Source: Chitinophagales bacterium
Lineage (GTDB): Bacteria; Bacteroidota; Bacteroidia; Chitinophagales; UBA10324
Assembly: GCA_025057275.1 (NCBI GenBank)
Contig: JANWXQ010000013.1
Coordinates: 1-64,000 of the forward strand
DNA: 64,000 nt
Direction: 5' to 3'
Positions 41,151 to 49,970 of this stretch are shown here, one piece after another. Both the position numbers and the translations under genes were made by a program. The notes below the pieces were generated by a model. The model did no database searches. It saw nothing but the letters and a program-made list of their open reading frames with translations, and had not been told where the DNA came from. How positions within the stretch are numbered: the stretch's first letter is position 1; every line of letters begins with the position of its first letter.

Positions 41151-43265
41151 CTATTGAGTGTTGGCGAGCTCCAGCATTCCGGTAAACGTTCCTGCATCAG
41201 AACCCGCAGTGAGCAGGTACATGCCCTGAGGTAACTGCGGGAGCGACCAGGGAACTGCCATGCCACATGGAATGGTTGTCGTGGCAATCATGCGGCCTGA
41301 AAGGTCATGCAAACGGACCTCTGCATGACTACCCGGGGCGCCGGGAACCGTAACGTACACCCAGCCAGAGGCCGGATTGGGGAACACGGCAAAGGCAGCG
41401 GCGTCAATGGGAGGCAAAGTGGCTGTGGAAACGTTGATATTGATTTTATCTACGTATAAATTGTTTTCATAATCGGTGGTATTGCGGAATTTCAACAACA
41501 CATTGTTGTAGGAGGCAAAAGGTGTCAAATCTACAAGCTCCAGTCGCCAATGGTTGGGGCTGCTGGGTTTGAATTCCACCTGGGAATACGGCGGGGTGAT
41601 GGTGGTCAGGTTGGTGCTCCATTTTTTATATACCACCTGCCAGCTGGCTCCGCAGTCGGTGGACAACAGAACCGTCAGCGTATCGGAATAATTGGTGGAG
41701 TTATTGGGATTGGTGTACAGCCGATAAGCCACATAAAAAGTCAGTTTGGGCGCATTCAGGGTAGTCAAATCGAGGCTGGGTAGTAACAACTCGTCTACTT
41801 CCCCGTTTTGAGAATAATCGTAATTGCGCACATATGCCGAATTGCTGCTGTTATACCCCAACGTGCTTTGCTGCCACGTGTAACCGTTATCGGGATTGAT
41901 CACCTGCCAGCCTGCCGGCGGAAAGGTGCCTGAGGCAAACTCCTCGGTCAGCGGCAAGGCCTGGCCCTGAAGGCTGACCTGAACCGTTTGGCTGTACGTG
42001 TCGTTATTCGGATAACCGTCTGTTCCCCCATTGGGTTGAGCGGTGTAAGCCGTTAGGGTGTTAGCGCCATTGTTGAGGTTAACTGAAGGCAGGGTTACCG
42101 TCACGGTGTCGGTGGGCAGCAGGATGCCGTTCCAGGTATACACGGCCGGCGTGCCGCCATTTACGGCATAGTGGATGTCAAACGAGTACAGCGTATCCAG
42201 TCCAAAGTTTTTGACCACCACCACCGGCTCAAACGAAGTAGCACAGATTGTGCCTCCCTCCATGTAAATGACGCCGGCATCCAGGTCAGCCAGTGGCAGA
42301 CAAGCATCGGAGTTGAGCAGGAAGGAAAGAAAATTGTTGAACGCAGTCAGCATGCGGTCCTTCTGCCCCAAGGTGAACAGATTCATACAGGCATCGTCGG
42401 TGTAATCCATGTAGTTCATAAACATATCTCCATTGGGCCCGTTGTTGCAGGAAATCTGCGGAAAGCTGGGGCAACCATAGGTTTCATTAGCCTGATTGGG
42501 CGTATCGGCTACCAGATCCGAACCGGTGCAGGCATTTCCGTCATCGCCCCAGATATGCTCCAGGTTCAGGCAGTGACCGATTTCGTGCGTGGTGGTGCGT
42601 CCCTTATCGTAAGGGGGATCTAATGTGCCAACCCGGCCAAAATATTTGTAGCCGATAACCACACCAAAGGTTTCATCAATGCTGAAGGAAGGAGGAACCG
42701 CATAGCCGAGCAAACCAAAGGACAGGTTGCACACCCAGATGTTGAAATAGCGTTTCACGTCCCAGGCATCGGCACCTCCCTGAGCAGTGTATTTGACCTG
42801 ATCGTCGAGGCCAAAACTGGATTTGGTGGTCATCACCCGATTGATGCCGTTGGTGGGCTTGCCTTCGGGATCGCGCTGGGCCAAACAAAATTCTATTTCA
42901 CAATCGGCAGCCAAAGGTTTGAAGGCAGCAGGGGTGTTGACCGTATCTGCATTCAGGCGGCGAAAATCTTCGTTGAGCACCTCAATCTGACTGATCACCT
43001 GCTCATCGCTGATATTTTGTGCTGCTGTTTTATAGACCACGTGCACCACCACAGGAATGGTGATGACGGTGCGGGATTGCGACGAAGAATTATTTTGCTG
43101 ATGCTGCTGCGAAATCGCTCGAGATTCTTGCACCAATCGTGCAAACTGCGGATCCTGCTGCATGCGCCACCGAATGTATTCCGAAGTACCGCAGGTGCGC
43201 TGGGCCCAGGCTGCCCAGCTGAAAAGCAACAAGGCACACGTAAGTAGTAAAAGTCTTGGACTCAT
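41151..43265 (-). CDS. Secreted M43-family zinc metalloprotease with T9SS sorting domain
   Basis: From the ATG at 43265 the protein has 704 residues: a signal peptide (about 1-21, ending AWAQ), a propeptide-like region, and a pappalysin/cytophagalysin-type catalytic domain (about 65-320). The latter has the extended zinc site HEIGHCLNLEH (His227, Glu228, His231, His237) and a Met-turn FMNYMDYTDDACM. A beta-sandwich adhesive region (about 330-625) follows, including a MAM-like or cleaved-adhesin-like part with SGTFPPAGWQVIN and DLTTLNAPKLTFYVAYR. A T9SS tail (FPNPASGWVYVTV, LPQGMYLLTAG) ends it. It probably degrades peptides or proteins at the cell surface. An exact promoter box lies upstream at 43292. 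Confidence 0.93.
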   Translation of the reverse strand: MSPRLLLLTCALLLFSWAAWAQRTCGTSEYIRWRMQQDPQFARLVQESRAISQQHQQNNSSSQSRTVITIPVVVHVVYKTAAQNISDEQVISQIEVLNEDFRRLNADTVNTPAAFKPLAADCEIEFCLAQRDPEGKPTNGINRVMTTKSSFGLDDQVKYTAQGGADAWDVKRYFNIWVCNLSFGLLGYAVPPSFSIDETFGVVIGYKYFGRVGTLDPPYDKGRTTTHEIGHCLNLEHIWGDDGNACTGSDLVADTPNQANETYGCPSFPQISCNNGPNGDMFMNYMDYTDDACMNLFTLGQKDRMLTAFNNFLSFLLNSDACLPLADLDAGVIYMEGGTICATSFEPVVVVKNFGLDTLYSFDIHYAVNGGTPAVYTWNGILLPTDTVTVTLPSVNLNNGANTLTAYTAQPNGGTDGYPNNDTYSQTVQVSLQGQALPLTEEFASGTFPPAGWQVINPDNGYTWQQSTLGYNSSNSAYVRNYDYSQNGEVDELLLPSLDLTTLNAPKLTFYVAYRLYTNPNNSTNYSDTLTVLLSTDCGASWQVVYKKWSTNLTTITPPYSQVEFKPSSPNHWRLELVDLTPFASYNNVLLKFRNTTDYENNLYVDKININVSTATLPPIDAAAFAVFPNPASGWVYVTVPGAPGSHAEVRLHDLSGRMIATTTIPCGMAVPWSLPQLPQGMYLLTAGSDAGTFTGMLELANTQ

Positions 43266-43291
43266 GGAAAAGGTTATTGAATAAATCCCGT

Positions 43292-43299
43292 CAAAGGTA
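43292..43299 (-). promoter_or_regulatory. -7 box TACCTTTG ahead of the M43 protease gene
   Basis: This is an exact TAnnTTTG match on the minus strand, 26 bases before the ATG at 43265. It supports that start against the longer open frame to 43322. Confidence 0.6.
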
Positions 43300-43360
43300 A
43301 GGTTTTGCCTGCCTGCCTGCATCCCTTCAGCTTATGAAGGCTATCTGTTTAGATTTCGGC

Positions 43361-43368
43361 TATCTTTG
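43361..43368 (+). promoter_or_regulatory. -7 box TATCTTTG ahead of prs
   Basis: This is an exact TAnnTTTG match, 18 bases before the prs ATG at 43387. The longer open frame from 43366 would overlap the box, so the ATG is the likely start. Confidence 0.65.
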
Positions 43369-43386
43369 CGCCCCCGCAGGCCGGCT

Positions 43387-44319
43387 ATGGAATCGCAGGT
43401 GCGCATTTTTTCCAATACCAGCAGCCAGGATCTGGCCGAGCGCATTGCCCGTGCATACGGAGTGGAACTGGGCAAGCGGGAGTTGCGGCGCTTTAATGAC
43501 GGCGAAATGTGTCCCGTCATCCTGGAATCCATTCGCGGCGATTATGTGTTCATCATTCAGTCCGGTTTTGCCCCTGCCGACAACCTGCTGGAACTCCTGC
43601 TGATGATTGACAGTGCACGACGTGCTTCTGCCCATTACATCACGGCAGTGATTCCTTATTTTGGTTACGCACGTCAGGACCGCAAGGATCGCCCCCGAGT
43701 GCCCATTGCAGCCAAGCTCATTGCCAACCTGCTTACGGCTGCGGGTGCCGACCGGGTCATGACCATGGACCTGCATGCCCCGCAGATCCAGGGCTTCTTT
43801 GATATACCGGTAGACCATCTGGAAAGCACTACCATTTTTTATCCCTATCTCAAAGAACTGGCCCTACCCAACATGACCTTTGCCGCTCCCGACGTGGGGG
43901 GTGTTAACCGCGCCCGCATGTATGCCATGCACTTCAACAAGGAAATGGTGATCTGCGATAAGTACCGCAAACGTCCCGGCGAAGTCAGTTCCATGGCACT
44001 TATCGGCGATGTTACCGACCGCAACGTCATTATTGTGGACGATATCATCGACACCGCCCAAACCCTGTGCAATGCAGCCCAATTGATCATGGAGCGGGGC
44101 GCCCGCAGCGTCCGTGCCCTTATCACGCATCCTGTCTTGTCGGGCCCGGCTTACGAAAACATTGATCAATCCATGCTGACGGAAGTGGTGGTCTGCGACA
44201 CCATTCCGTTAAGAAAGAAAAGCGATAAAATCAAAGTACTCAGTGCCGATAAGTTGTTTGCCACGGCCATCCGAAACATGTACGAACACAAATCCATAAC
44301 TTCTTTGTTCATCAATTAG
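43387..44319 (+). CDS. prs: Ribose-phosphate pyrophosphokinase
   Basis: Prs makes PRPP from ribose 5-phosphate and ATP for purine, pyrimidine, NAD, histidine and tryptophan synthesis. The 310-residue protein has RRFNDGEMCPVILESIRG, the ATP-binding YFGYARQDRKDRPRVPI flag region, the DLHAPQIQGFFDIPVDHL motif and the PRPP loop VDDIIDTAQTL. It opens a tight group prs-rplY-pth-fumarylacetoacetase-like with gaps of 10, 35 and 9 bases. The prs-rplY-pth order is common in bacteria. Confidence 0.97.
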   Translation: MESQVRIFSNTSSQDLAERIARAYGVELGKRELRRFNDGEMCPVILESIRGDYVFIIQSGFAPADNLLELLLMIDSARRASAHYITAVIPYFGYARQDRKDRPRVPIAAKLIANLLTAAGADRVMTMDLHAPQIQGFFDIPVDHLESTTIFYPYLKELALPNMTFAAPDVGGVNRARMYAMHFNKEMVICDKYRKRPGEVSSMALIGDVTDRNVIIVDDIIDTAQTLCNAAQLIMERGARSVRALITHPVLSGPAYENIDQSMLTEVVVCDTIPLRKKSDKIKVLSADKLFATAIRNMYEHKSITSLFIN

Positions 44320-44329
44320 CCCAGCATTT

Positions 44330-44953
44330 ATGAAATCCATTGTCATCGAAGGAACCCTCCGCCAGCAGAAAGGAAGCCGTCAGGTCAGCCGATTGCGCTC
44401 CCAGGGGCTGGTCCCCTGCAATCTGTATGGTGCCGGCCGCAACATTCTGTTTGCTGCCCCCGCTGCTGCTTTCCGCGAACTGGTGTACACTCCGGAATTC
44501 TACACGGCCACCATCCGTATCAACGGCGAAGAATATTCCGCCATATTGCAGGAAGTGCAGTTTCATCCCGTAACCGATCAGTTGCTTCATCTGGATTTCC
44601 GCATGCTGGATCCGAACAAGAAGATCGTGCTGGAACTGCCCATTCGAATCGAAGGCACCGCAGCGGGAACCCGTGAGGGCGGCAAACTGCAGCAGCGGTT
44701 GAAAAAACTCAAAGTACGCCTGTTCCCCAAAGACCTTGTGGAACACATCACCGTTGACGTGACTTCGCTGAATCTGGGAAAAAGCATTCGGGTGGGCGAT
44801 CTGAAAATGGAAGGCATCGAGTTTCTCAATGCCCCGCATCTGCCGGTAGTTACCGTGCGCGTGCCGCGCGCCGCTAAGGAAGAAACTCCGGCCGCTGCTG
44901 CATCATCTGCTGAAGCCGCACCTGCTGCAGAAAAAGCACCGGCCAAATCGTAA
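44330..44953 (+). CDS. rplY: 50S ribosomal protein L25 (CTC form)
   Basis: L25 binds 5S rRNA in the large subunit. The 207-residue protein is the long general-stress (CTC) form: an N-terminal 5S-binding domain (EGTLRQQKGSRQVSRLR, QEVQFHPVTDQLLHLDF) and a C-terminal TL5-like domain (PIRIEGTAAGTREGGKLQ). An Ala/Glu/Pro-rich tail of about 25 residues follows. It lies ten bases after prs. Confidence 0.95.
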   Translation: MKSIVIEGTLRQQKGSRQVSRLRSQGLVPCNLYGAGRNILFAAPAAAFRELVYTPEFYTATIRINGEEYSAILQEVQFHPVTDQLLHLDFRMLDPNKKIVLELPIRIEGTAAGTREGGKLQQRLKKLKVRLFPKDLVEHITVDVTSLNLGKSIRVGDLKMEGIEFLNAPHLPVVTVRVPRAAKEETPAAAASSAEAAPAAEKAPAKS

Positions 44954-44988
44954 CACCTCGCGCCAGCGCCACTGCCTAACCGTGAACC

Positions 44989-45594
44989 ATGACCTTTTTG
45001 ATTGCCGGCCTGGGCAACATTGGTCAGGAATATCTCAACAGCCGGCACAACATCGGCTTTTTGATTGCCGATGCCTGGGTGCAGCGCCACCGATCTGCAT
45101 TTGAAAATGATACGCTGGCCTTGCATGCCCGCTTGATGGTGCGCGACCGGCAGGTTCATGTGATTAAGCCCACTACCTACATGAACCGCAGCGGCCGGGC
45201 CGTGCGCTACTGGCAACAGCAGCTTCAGGTACCGCTCAACCAGCTCCTTGTTGTGGTTGACGACCTGGCCTTACCCTTTGGCACCCTGCGGCTTCGCTCC
45301 AAAGGCAGTGACGGTCAGCATAACGGACTGACTTCCGTACAACAGGAACTGCAAACCACAGCCTATCCCCGGCTTCGGGTGGGTATCGGCAGCGATTTTC
45401 CAAAAGGCCAGCAGGTGAACTATGTCTTGGGCAACTGGTCGCCCGAACAACAAATACAGTTGCCTCATCTGTTGACAACCTGTTGCGACGTGCTGGACAG
45501 TTTTGTCTGGTGGGGCCTGGAGAAAACGATGAATCGCTTCAACCGCAGGCCTAAGCCACCGGCATCCGAAAATGCGCAGTCCCCGTCATCCTGA
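44989..45594 (+). CDS. pth: Peptidyl-tRNA hydrolase
   Basis: Pth frees tRNAs from peptidyl-tRNAs dropped by ribosomes. The 201-residue protein has the family start FLIAGLGNIGQEYLNSRHNIGF with catalytic His20. It continues with KPTTYMNRSGRAVRYW, VVDDLALPFGTLRLRSKGSD and the QHNGLTSV segment. An extra, basic and Pro-rich tail ends the protein. It is in the prs operon. Confidence 0.96.
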   Translation: MTFLIAGLGNIGQEYLNSRHNIGFLIADAWVQRHRSAFENDTLALHARLMVRDRQVHVIKPTTYMNRSGRAVRYWQQQLQVPLNQLLVVVDDLALPFGTLRLRSKGSDGQHNGLTSVQQELQTTAYPRLRVGIGSDFPKGQQVNYVLGNWSPEQQIQLPHLLTTCCDVLDSFVWWGLEKTMNRFNRRPKPPASENAQSPSS

Positions 45595-45603
45595 TTTTTT
45601 TAC

Positions 45604-46215
45604 ATGAAAATTATTTGTGTTGCAAGAAATTATGCTGCTCATGCCCGTGAGCTGAACAACGATCTGCCGCAGCAACCCGTTCTTTTTCTGAAACCCGACA
45701 CCGCCCTCAAGCGCAAAAACCTGCCCTTCTTTCTTCCTGACTTCTCCTCCAACATTCACTATGAAACCGAATTGGTGTTCCGCATTTGCAAGACTGGCAA
45801 AAACATAGAAGAGCGCTTCGCCATGCGCTATGTGGATCAGGTTACCGTGGGCATTGACTTCACTGCCCGCGACCTGCAGGAGCAACAAAAACGGTTGGGA
45901 CTTCCCTGGGAAATTGCCAAGGCTTTTGATGGTTCGGCCTGCATAGGTGACTGGAGGCCATTGAAACAACTCGGAAATACCGGTTCTCTCAATTTTCACC
46001 TGACCTTGAATGACCGCATCGTGCAACGCGGAACGGCAGCGGACATGATCTTTCCCGTCAGCCGGTTGATTGCTTATGCTTCCCGGTTCTTTTTGCTATT
46101 GGAGGGCGACCTGCTGTTTACCGGTACACCGGAAGGAGTAGGATCCGTTCAGCCTAACGACGTGTTACGAGGCTACCTCAATGAAGAGCCCGTGCTGGAG
46201 TGTCGGGTGAAATAG
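45604..46215 (+). CDS. Fumarylacetoacetate hydrolase family protein
   Basis: The 203-residue protein is a minimal FAH-fold enzyme: KIICVARNYAAHARELN at the start, the metal-binding NIHYETELVFRI segment, VGIDFTARDLQEQQK, and GDLLFTGTPEGVG near the C-terminus. Relatives act as acylpyruvate hydrolases or oxaloacetate decarboxylases/tautomerases with Mg2+; the substrate here is not determined. It follows pth by nine bases, with seven T bases between, and is probably the last gene of the prs operon. Confidence 0.9.
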   Translation: MKIICVARNYAAHARELNNDLPQQPVLFLKPDTALKRKNLPFFLPDFSSNIHYETELVFRICKTGKNIEERFAMRYVDQVTVGIDFTARDLQEQQKRLGLPWEIAKAFDGSACIGDWRPLKQLGNTGSLNFHLTLNDRIVQRGTAADMIFPVSRLIAYASRFFLLLEGDLLFTGTPEGVGSVQPNDVLRGYLNEEPVLECRVK

Positions 46216-46271
46216 GTTATACCACACCGGAGCGGCTAACAGGCGTTTATTGCCTGCACCAGACCCCCGTC

Positions 46272-46279
46272 TAAATTTG
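46272..46279 (+). promoter_or_regulatory. -7 box TAAATTTG ahead of the fused E1 gene
   Basis: This is an exact TAnnTTTG match ending ten bases before the ATG at 46290, again implying a very short or missing leader. Confidence 0.6.
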
Positions 46280-46289
46280 CGTCGCCCCG

Positions 46290-48344
46290 ATGAATACGCA
46301 ATTGCTGCTGCGCGCTTATGAGTTAATGTGTTGTGTCAAATACATGGCACACACTTATGATGAGAACCGATCCATCTGCAAATACGTGCATAGCACCTCG
46401 CGCGGCCACGAAGCCATTCAGTTGGCTACAGGGCTGCAGCTTCGCCCGTACGACTATCTGGGCGTTTACTACCGTGATGAAAGCCTGCTGCTGGCGCTGG
46501 GCTTCAGCCCTTACGAACTCATGCTGCAACTCATCGGCAAGCGTGACGACCCCTTCAGCGGCGGACGCGAATACTACGCGCATCCCAGTTTCCGCAGCGA
46601 CGGCGTTAAGCCCACCGTATTGCACCATTCCAGTGCAACCGGCATGCAGGCCATACCGCTTACCGGTGCCGCTCAGGGCGTGCAGTATCTGGAACGCAAA
46701 GGATTGCTACAAGCCCCGGAACCCCCAGTGGTGGTGTGCTCGCTGGGTGACGGCAGTGTTACCGAAGGCGAAGTGAGCGAAGCCTGGCAGTTTGCCGTAC
46801 TCAAGCAGCTGCCCATCCTCTATCTGGTGCAGGACAATGGCTGGAGCATATCCGTATCGCGAGAGGAAATGCGCGCCATGGATGCCTATGAATTCGCAGC
46901 AGGCTTTAAAGGCCTTCACCGCCTCCAGGTAGATGGCAGCGACTTTATAGCTTCTTTCTCCTGCATCCAGGAAGCGATTCAATACGTGCGCCGCCAGCGT
47001 CGCCCGGTGCTTGTGCATGCCACCGTCCCTTTGCTGAACCACCATACCTCCGGAGTACGCAAAGAAATGTACCGCTCAGCCGAAGACCTGGCCGAACATG
47101 CCCAGCGCGACCCGCTGCCCAAACTGCGCAATCACCTCATCCATCAGTTGGGCATTGTTGAGGAAATTCTTGATGAGTTGGAAGAACAGGCACGCCTGCG
47201 CGTTGCCGCCGACTTTGAACGGGCAGTGGCTGCCCCTGAGCCGGAACCCGGAACTGTATTGGATTTTGAATTCGTGCCAACTCCGGTAACCGAAGAAAAA
47301 GGCGTGCGCATGCCGGCCGGCGGCAGCCGCGTCATGATGGTGGACGCCGCCCTCCATGCCATGGAAGAAATTCTGCGAAAACATCCGGAAGCCATCTTCT
47401 TTGGTCAGGATGTGGGCCGGCGCCTGGGTGGCGTGTTCCGGGAAGCGGCTACTCTGGCCGAAAAATTTGGAGATGACCGCGTTTTTAACACGGCCATACA
47501 GGAAGCCTACATCGTAGGTTCTACAGCCGGATTATCAGCCGTAGGCGTCAGACCCATCGTAGAAATTCAGTTTGCTGATTATCAGTTCCCGGCCATCAAT
47601 CAACTGATTACAGAAATCGCTAAATCCTGTTACCTGACGCAGGGAAAATTTCCCGTAGGCATGGTGCTGCGCATCCCCATTGGCGCCTACGGCGGCGGCG
47701 GCCCGTATCACAGCGGCTGTCACGAATCCGTGCTGCTTCCCCAGCGGGGCATTAAGATCTGTTATCCGTCCAATGCCGCCGACCTCAAAGGCCTGCTTAA
47801 GGCGGCTTTCTACGACCCGAACCCTGTGGTCGTGTATGAGCATAAGGGTTTGTACTGGAGCAAAAATGCCGGCACCGACGAGGCCCGCACCATAGAACCC
47901 GATGAAGACTACATCATTCCGCTGGGAAAAGCCCGCATTGCCCTCGCTGCGGATCCCCAACAAACCGAGGAGGGTAATTCGGTGCTGGTGGTTACCTATG
48001 GCATGGGGGTGTATTGGGCCCTGCATGCTGCCAAAGCATTTCCCGGCTCGGTGGAAATCATAGACCTGCGCACGCTCTATCCGCTGGACGAAGCGCTGAT
48101 CTTTGAGCGTGTTCAGCTGCATGGCAAATGTCTGGTGCTTACCGAAGAAACGATCACCAATTCCTTTGCGCAGGCGCTTAGCGGCCGCATTGCGGCAGCC
48201 TGTTTCCCTTATTTGGATGCTCCGGTACAGTTTCTCGGCTCGCTGCCCGTTCCGGCGATTCCCCTGAACCTGACCCTGGAACAGGCTGTTTTGCCCTCTA
48301 CTGAAAAGGTGGCCACTGCCATTGAGGCATTGCTTCGCCAGTAA
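46290..48344 (+). CDS. Fused alpha/beta E1 component of a 2-oxoacid dehydrogenase complex (branched-chain type)
   Basis: E1 decarboxylates a 2-oxoacid with thiamine diphosphate and passes the acyl group to the lipoyl arm of E2. The 684-residue protein joins both subunits. The alpha part (about 1-310) has STSRGHEAIQLATGLQL and the thiamine diphosphate motif GDGSVTEGEVSEA ending in VQDN. The beta part (about 345-684) has FFGQDVGRRLGGVF, NTAIQEAYIVGSTAGLSAVG and EIQFADYQFPAINQL. Such fusions occur in Bacteroidota and are usually annotated as 2-oxoisovalerate or general 2-oxoacid E1. The gene is monocistronic with its own promoter box; the E2 at 6.0-7.3 kb could be its partner but is 39 kb away. 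Confidence 0.93.
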   Translation: MNTQLLLRAYELMCCVKYMAHTYDENRSICKYVHSTSRGHEAIQLATGLQLRPYDYLGVYYRDESLLLALGFSPYELMLQLIGKRDDPFSGGREYYAHPSFRSDGVKPTVLHHSSATGMQAIPLTGAAQGVQYLERKGLLQAPEPPVVVCSLGDGSVTEGEVSEAWQFAVLKQLPILYLVQDNGWSISVSREEMRAMDAYEFAAGFKGLHRLQVDGSDFIASFSCIQEAIQYVRRQRRPVLVHATVPLLNHHTSGVRKEMYRSAEDLAEHAQRDPLPKLRNHLIHQLGIVEEILDELEEQARLRVAADFERAVAAPEPEPGTVLDFEFVPTPVTEEKGVRMPAGGSRVMMVDAALHAMEEILRKHPEAIFFGQDVGRRLGGVFREAATLAEKFGDDRVFNTAIQEAYIVGSTAGLSAVGVRPIVEIQFADYQFPAINQLITEIAKSCYLTQGKFPVGMVLRIPIGAYGGGGPYHSGCHESVLLPQRGIKICYPSNAADLKGLLKAAFYDPNPVVVYEHKGLYWSKNAGTDEARTIEPDEDYIIPLGKARIALAADPQQTEEGNSVLVVTYGMGVYWALHAAKAFPGSVEIIDLRTLYPLDEALIFERVQLHGKCLVLTEETITNSFAQALSGRIAAACFPYLDAPVQFLGSLPVPAIPLNLTLEQAVLPSTEKVATAIEALLRQ

Positions 48345-48448
48345 GCAAAGAAGCATGCCTTCATACTACGTATTATAGAAATAAAAATGTTATTCCAGCA
48401 CTGGAATCCCGGAATCTAAACGTTAACTTCGGAAGCCTGCTTCAGCGT

Positions 48449-49021
48449 ATGCCCACCTCGAAAGCCAACGAACAGGAACTATCTACACAAAAGCATTTAG
48501 AAAAAACCACGCGGCGAACCTTGCAGGATTGGATAACCCTGTTGCAGCATCGCGGGCCCCAACAAAAGAAAGAGCAGGAAGCTTGGCTTCAGGTAAAGCA
48601 TCACCTCAGTGCGCCGCTGGCCAAATTTGTTGTCCGGCAATACGAGCGGCAAAATCCTGTCCTGCATAGTGCGGTGGTCAACCGCTTGTTTTCGGGAGAA
48701 AAGCGATTTCTGCGCCCCATTCACGATAAACTGCTTCAGCAAATCCGTCATTGGCCGCATTTGTCAGTACGCGTCAACTCATCCTACATCTCGCTGCGCA
48801 ACAGTCGCCAGTTTGCCACCCTGCGCGTCACCAAGGAAGGTCTCATCGTTTCGCTGAAAAAATGCCCCAGGGTGCATTTTAGGGGAAAAAACATTTGTAA
48901 AACTGTAGACCCCCTGAGCGGCGCTGTATGTTACAAAATCACCTTGCTCGACGAATCCGACGTCAGTGCCGAACTGATACGCGCTCTTCAGGCCTGTTAC
49001 AAGGCCGGAGCTAAAGATTGA
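48449..49021 (+). CDS. DUF5655-like hypothetical protein
   Basis: The 190-residue protein has a charged, Gln-rich N-terminal half. Its C-terminal half (about 85-190) resembles the DUF5655 fold: LSVRVNSSYISLRNSRQFAT, RVTKEGLIVSL, then KITLLDESDVSAELIRALQ and a final helix AYK-like CYKAG. DUF5655 proteins are predicted nucleic-acid- or transport-related proteins with no proven function. It stands alone between the E1 gene and a convergent LD-carboxypeptidase gene, overlapping the latter by 25 bases. A one-mismatch promoter box TAACTTCG (48424-48431) lies upstream. I am sure it is a gene, less sure of the family. Confidence 0.72.
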   Translation: MPTSKANEQELSTQKHLEKTTRRTLQDWITLLQHRGPQQKKEQEAWLQVKHHLSAPLAKFVVRQYERQNPVLHSAVVNRLFSGEKRFLRPIHDKLLQQIRHWPHLSVRVNSSYISLRNSRQFATLRVTKEGLIVSLKKCPRVHFRGKNICKTVDPLSGAVCYKITLLDESDVSAELIRALQACYKAGAKD

Positions 49022-49932
49022 GAAAAGCAGACTCCGCCTTCCGACACCTCCAGACGCGCCCAATGCCCCATGATCACTGCCACATTGCCTGCTTCATGTC
49101 CGGCAGGAAAGCCAAAGCATAGCGGATAGCCGTATGCCACCACATGGCGTCGGACGATTTCGTAGGCGCTTTCGCCGAAGGGGTTCTGAGGGTCTTTGTT
49201 GTGCATGTCGGTAAAATGACCCACTACCAGGCCGGCCAGCCGGTCCAATGCACCGGCACGTCGCAGAGCCAGCATCATCCGATCCACGTGATACAAATGT
49301 TCATCCACATCTTCCAGCAAAAGAATGGTGCCGGTGGTGTCGGGAAACGAGCGGCTGCCCAACAGGCTGTACAGAACGGACAGGTTACCCCCGCAAACCA
49401 TTCCTTGCGCAGTGCCCAAACGGTTGCATTCATGCGGCGGCAACCGGTAGCTTAACGACGTACCGCAAAGCACATTCCTCAAGCTTTCCAACGATTCCGT
49501 TGAGACACGTAACCAATCCACTGCCATGACACTGTGAAGGGTTGCTACATCAAGAGACTGAAAAACATGAGCATGAAGCACGGTAAGATCGCTATAGCCG
49601 CATAACCACTTGGGGCGTTTCCTGAACTGCGACCAATCCAAATCGTCCACGATGCGGGCCGTGCCATAGCCGCCACGGGCAAACAAAACCGCATGCAGGT
49701 CATTCCGGTCAAGCGCCTGCTGCAGATCACGGCGGCGCAGTGCATCGTCACCGGCAAACTGAAAATGTTTCGCACCGATGGTTTCACCCAAAACCACTTC
49801 CCAGCCCCAACCGCTGATGGTGCGGATGGCAGGCTCCACTTCGGCCATCGTTATGGCCCGTGCCGGAGCCACCAATGCTATTCGGGCGCCTGATGGAAGC
49901 GGTTCCGGCAGCATTCGGTTCGGTACAGGCAT
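48997..49932 (-). CDS. S66 family LD-carboxypeptidase (LdcA/MccF type)
   Basis: LdcA enzymes remove the terminal D-alanine from tetrapeptides during murein recycling in the cytoplasm; MccF relatives cleave microcin C. The 311-residue protein has the Ser-Glu-His triad of family S66: Ser114 in GYSDLTVLH, Glu207 in LLLEDVDEHLYHVDRM and His279 in GFPAGHEAGN. The N-terminal ARIALVAPARAI and FARGGYGTARI segments are also typical. It lacks a signal peptide. It diverges from metG and overlaps the end of the DUF5655-like gene. Confidence 0.93.
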   Translation of the reverse strand: MPVPNRMLPEPLPSGARIALVAPARAITMAEVEPAIRTISGWGWEVVLGETIGAKHFQFAGDDALRRRDLQQALDRNDLHAVLFARGGYGTARIVDDLDWSQFRKRPKWLCGYSDLTVLHAHVFQSLDVATLHSVMAVDWLRVSTESLESLRNVLCGTSLSYRLPPHECNRLGTAQGMVCGGNLSVLYSLLGSRSFPDTTGTILLLEDVDEHLYHVDRMMLALRRAGALDRLAGLVVGHFTDMHNKDPQNPFGESAYEIVRRHVVAYGYPLCFGFPAGHEAGNVAVIMGHWARLEVSEGGVCFSQSLAPAL

Positions 49933-49970
49933 AGGCTATCTTAGCGGGCCGACCTCATGCGCCGGCCGCT

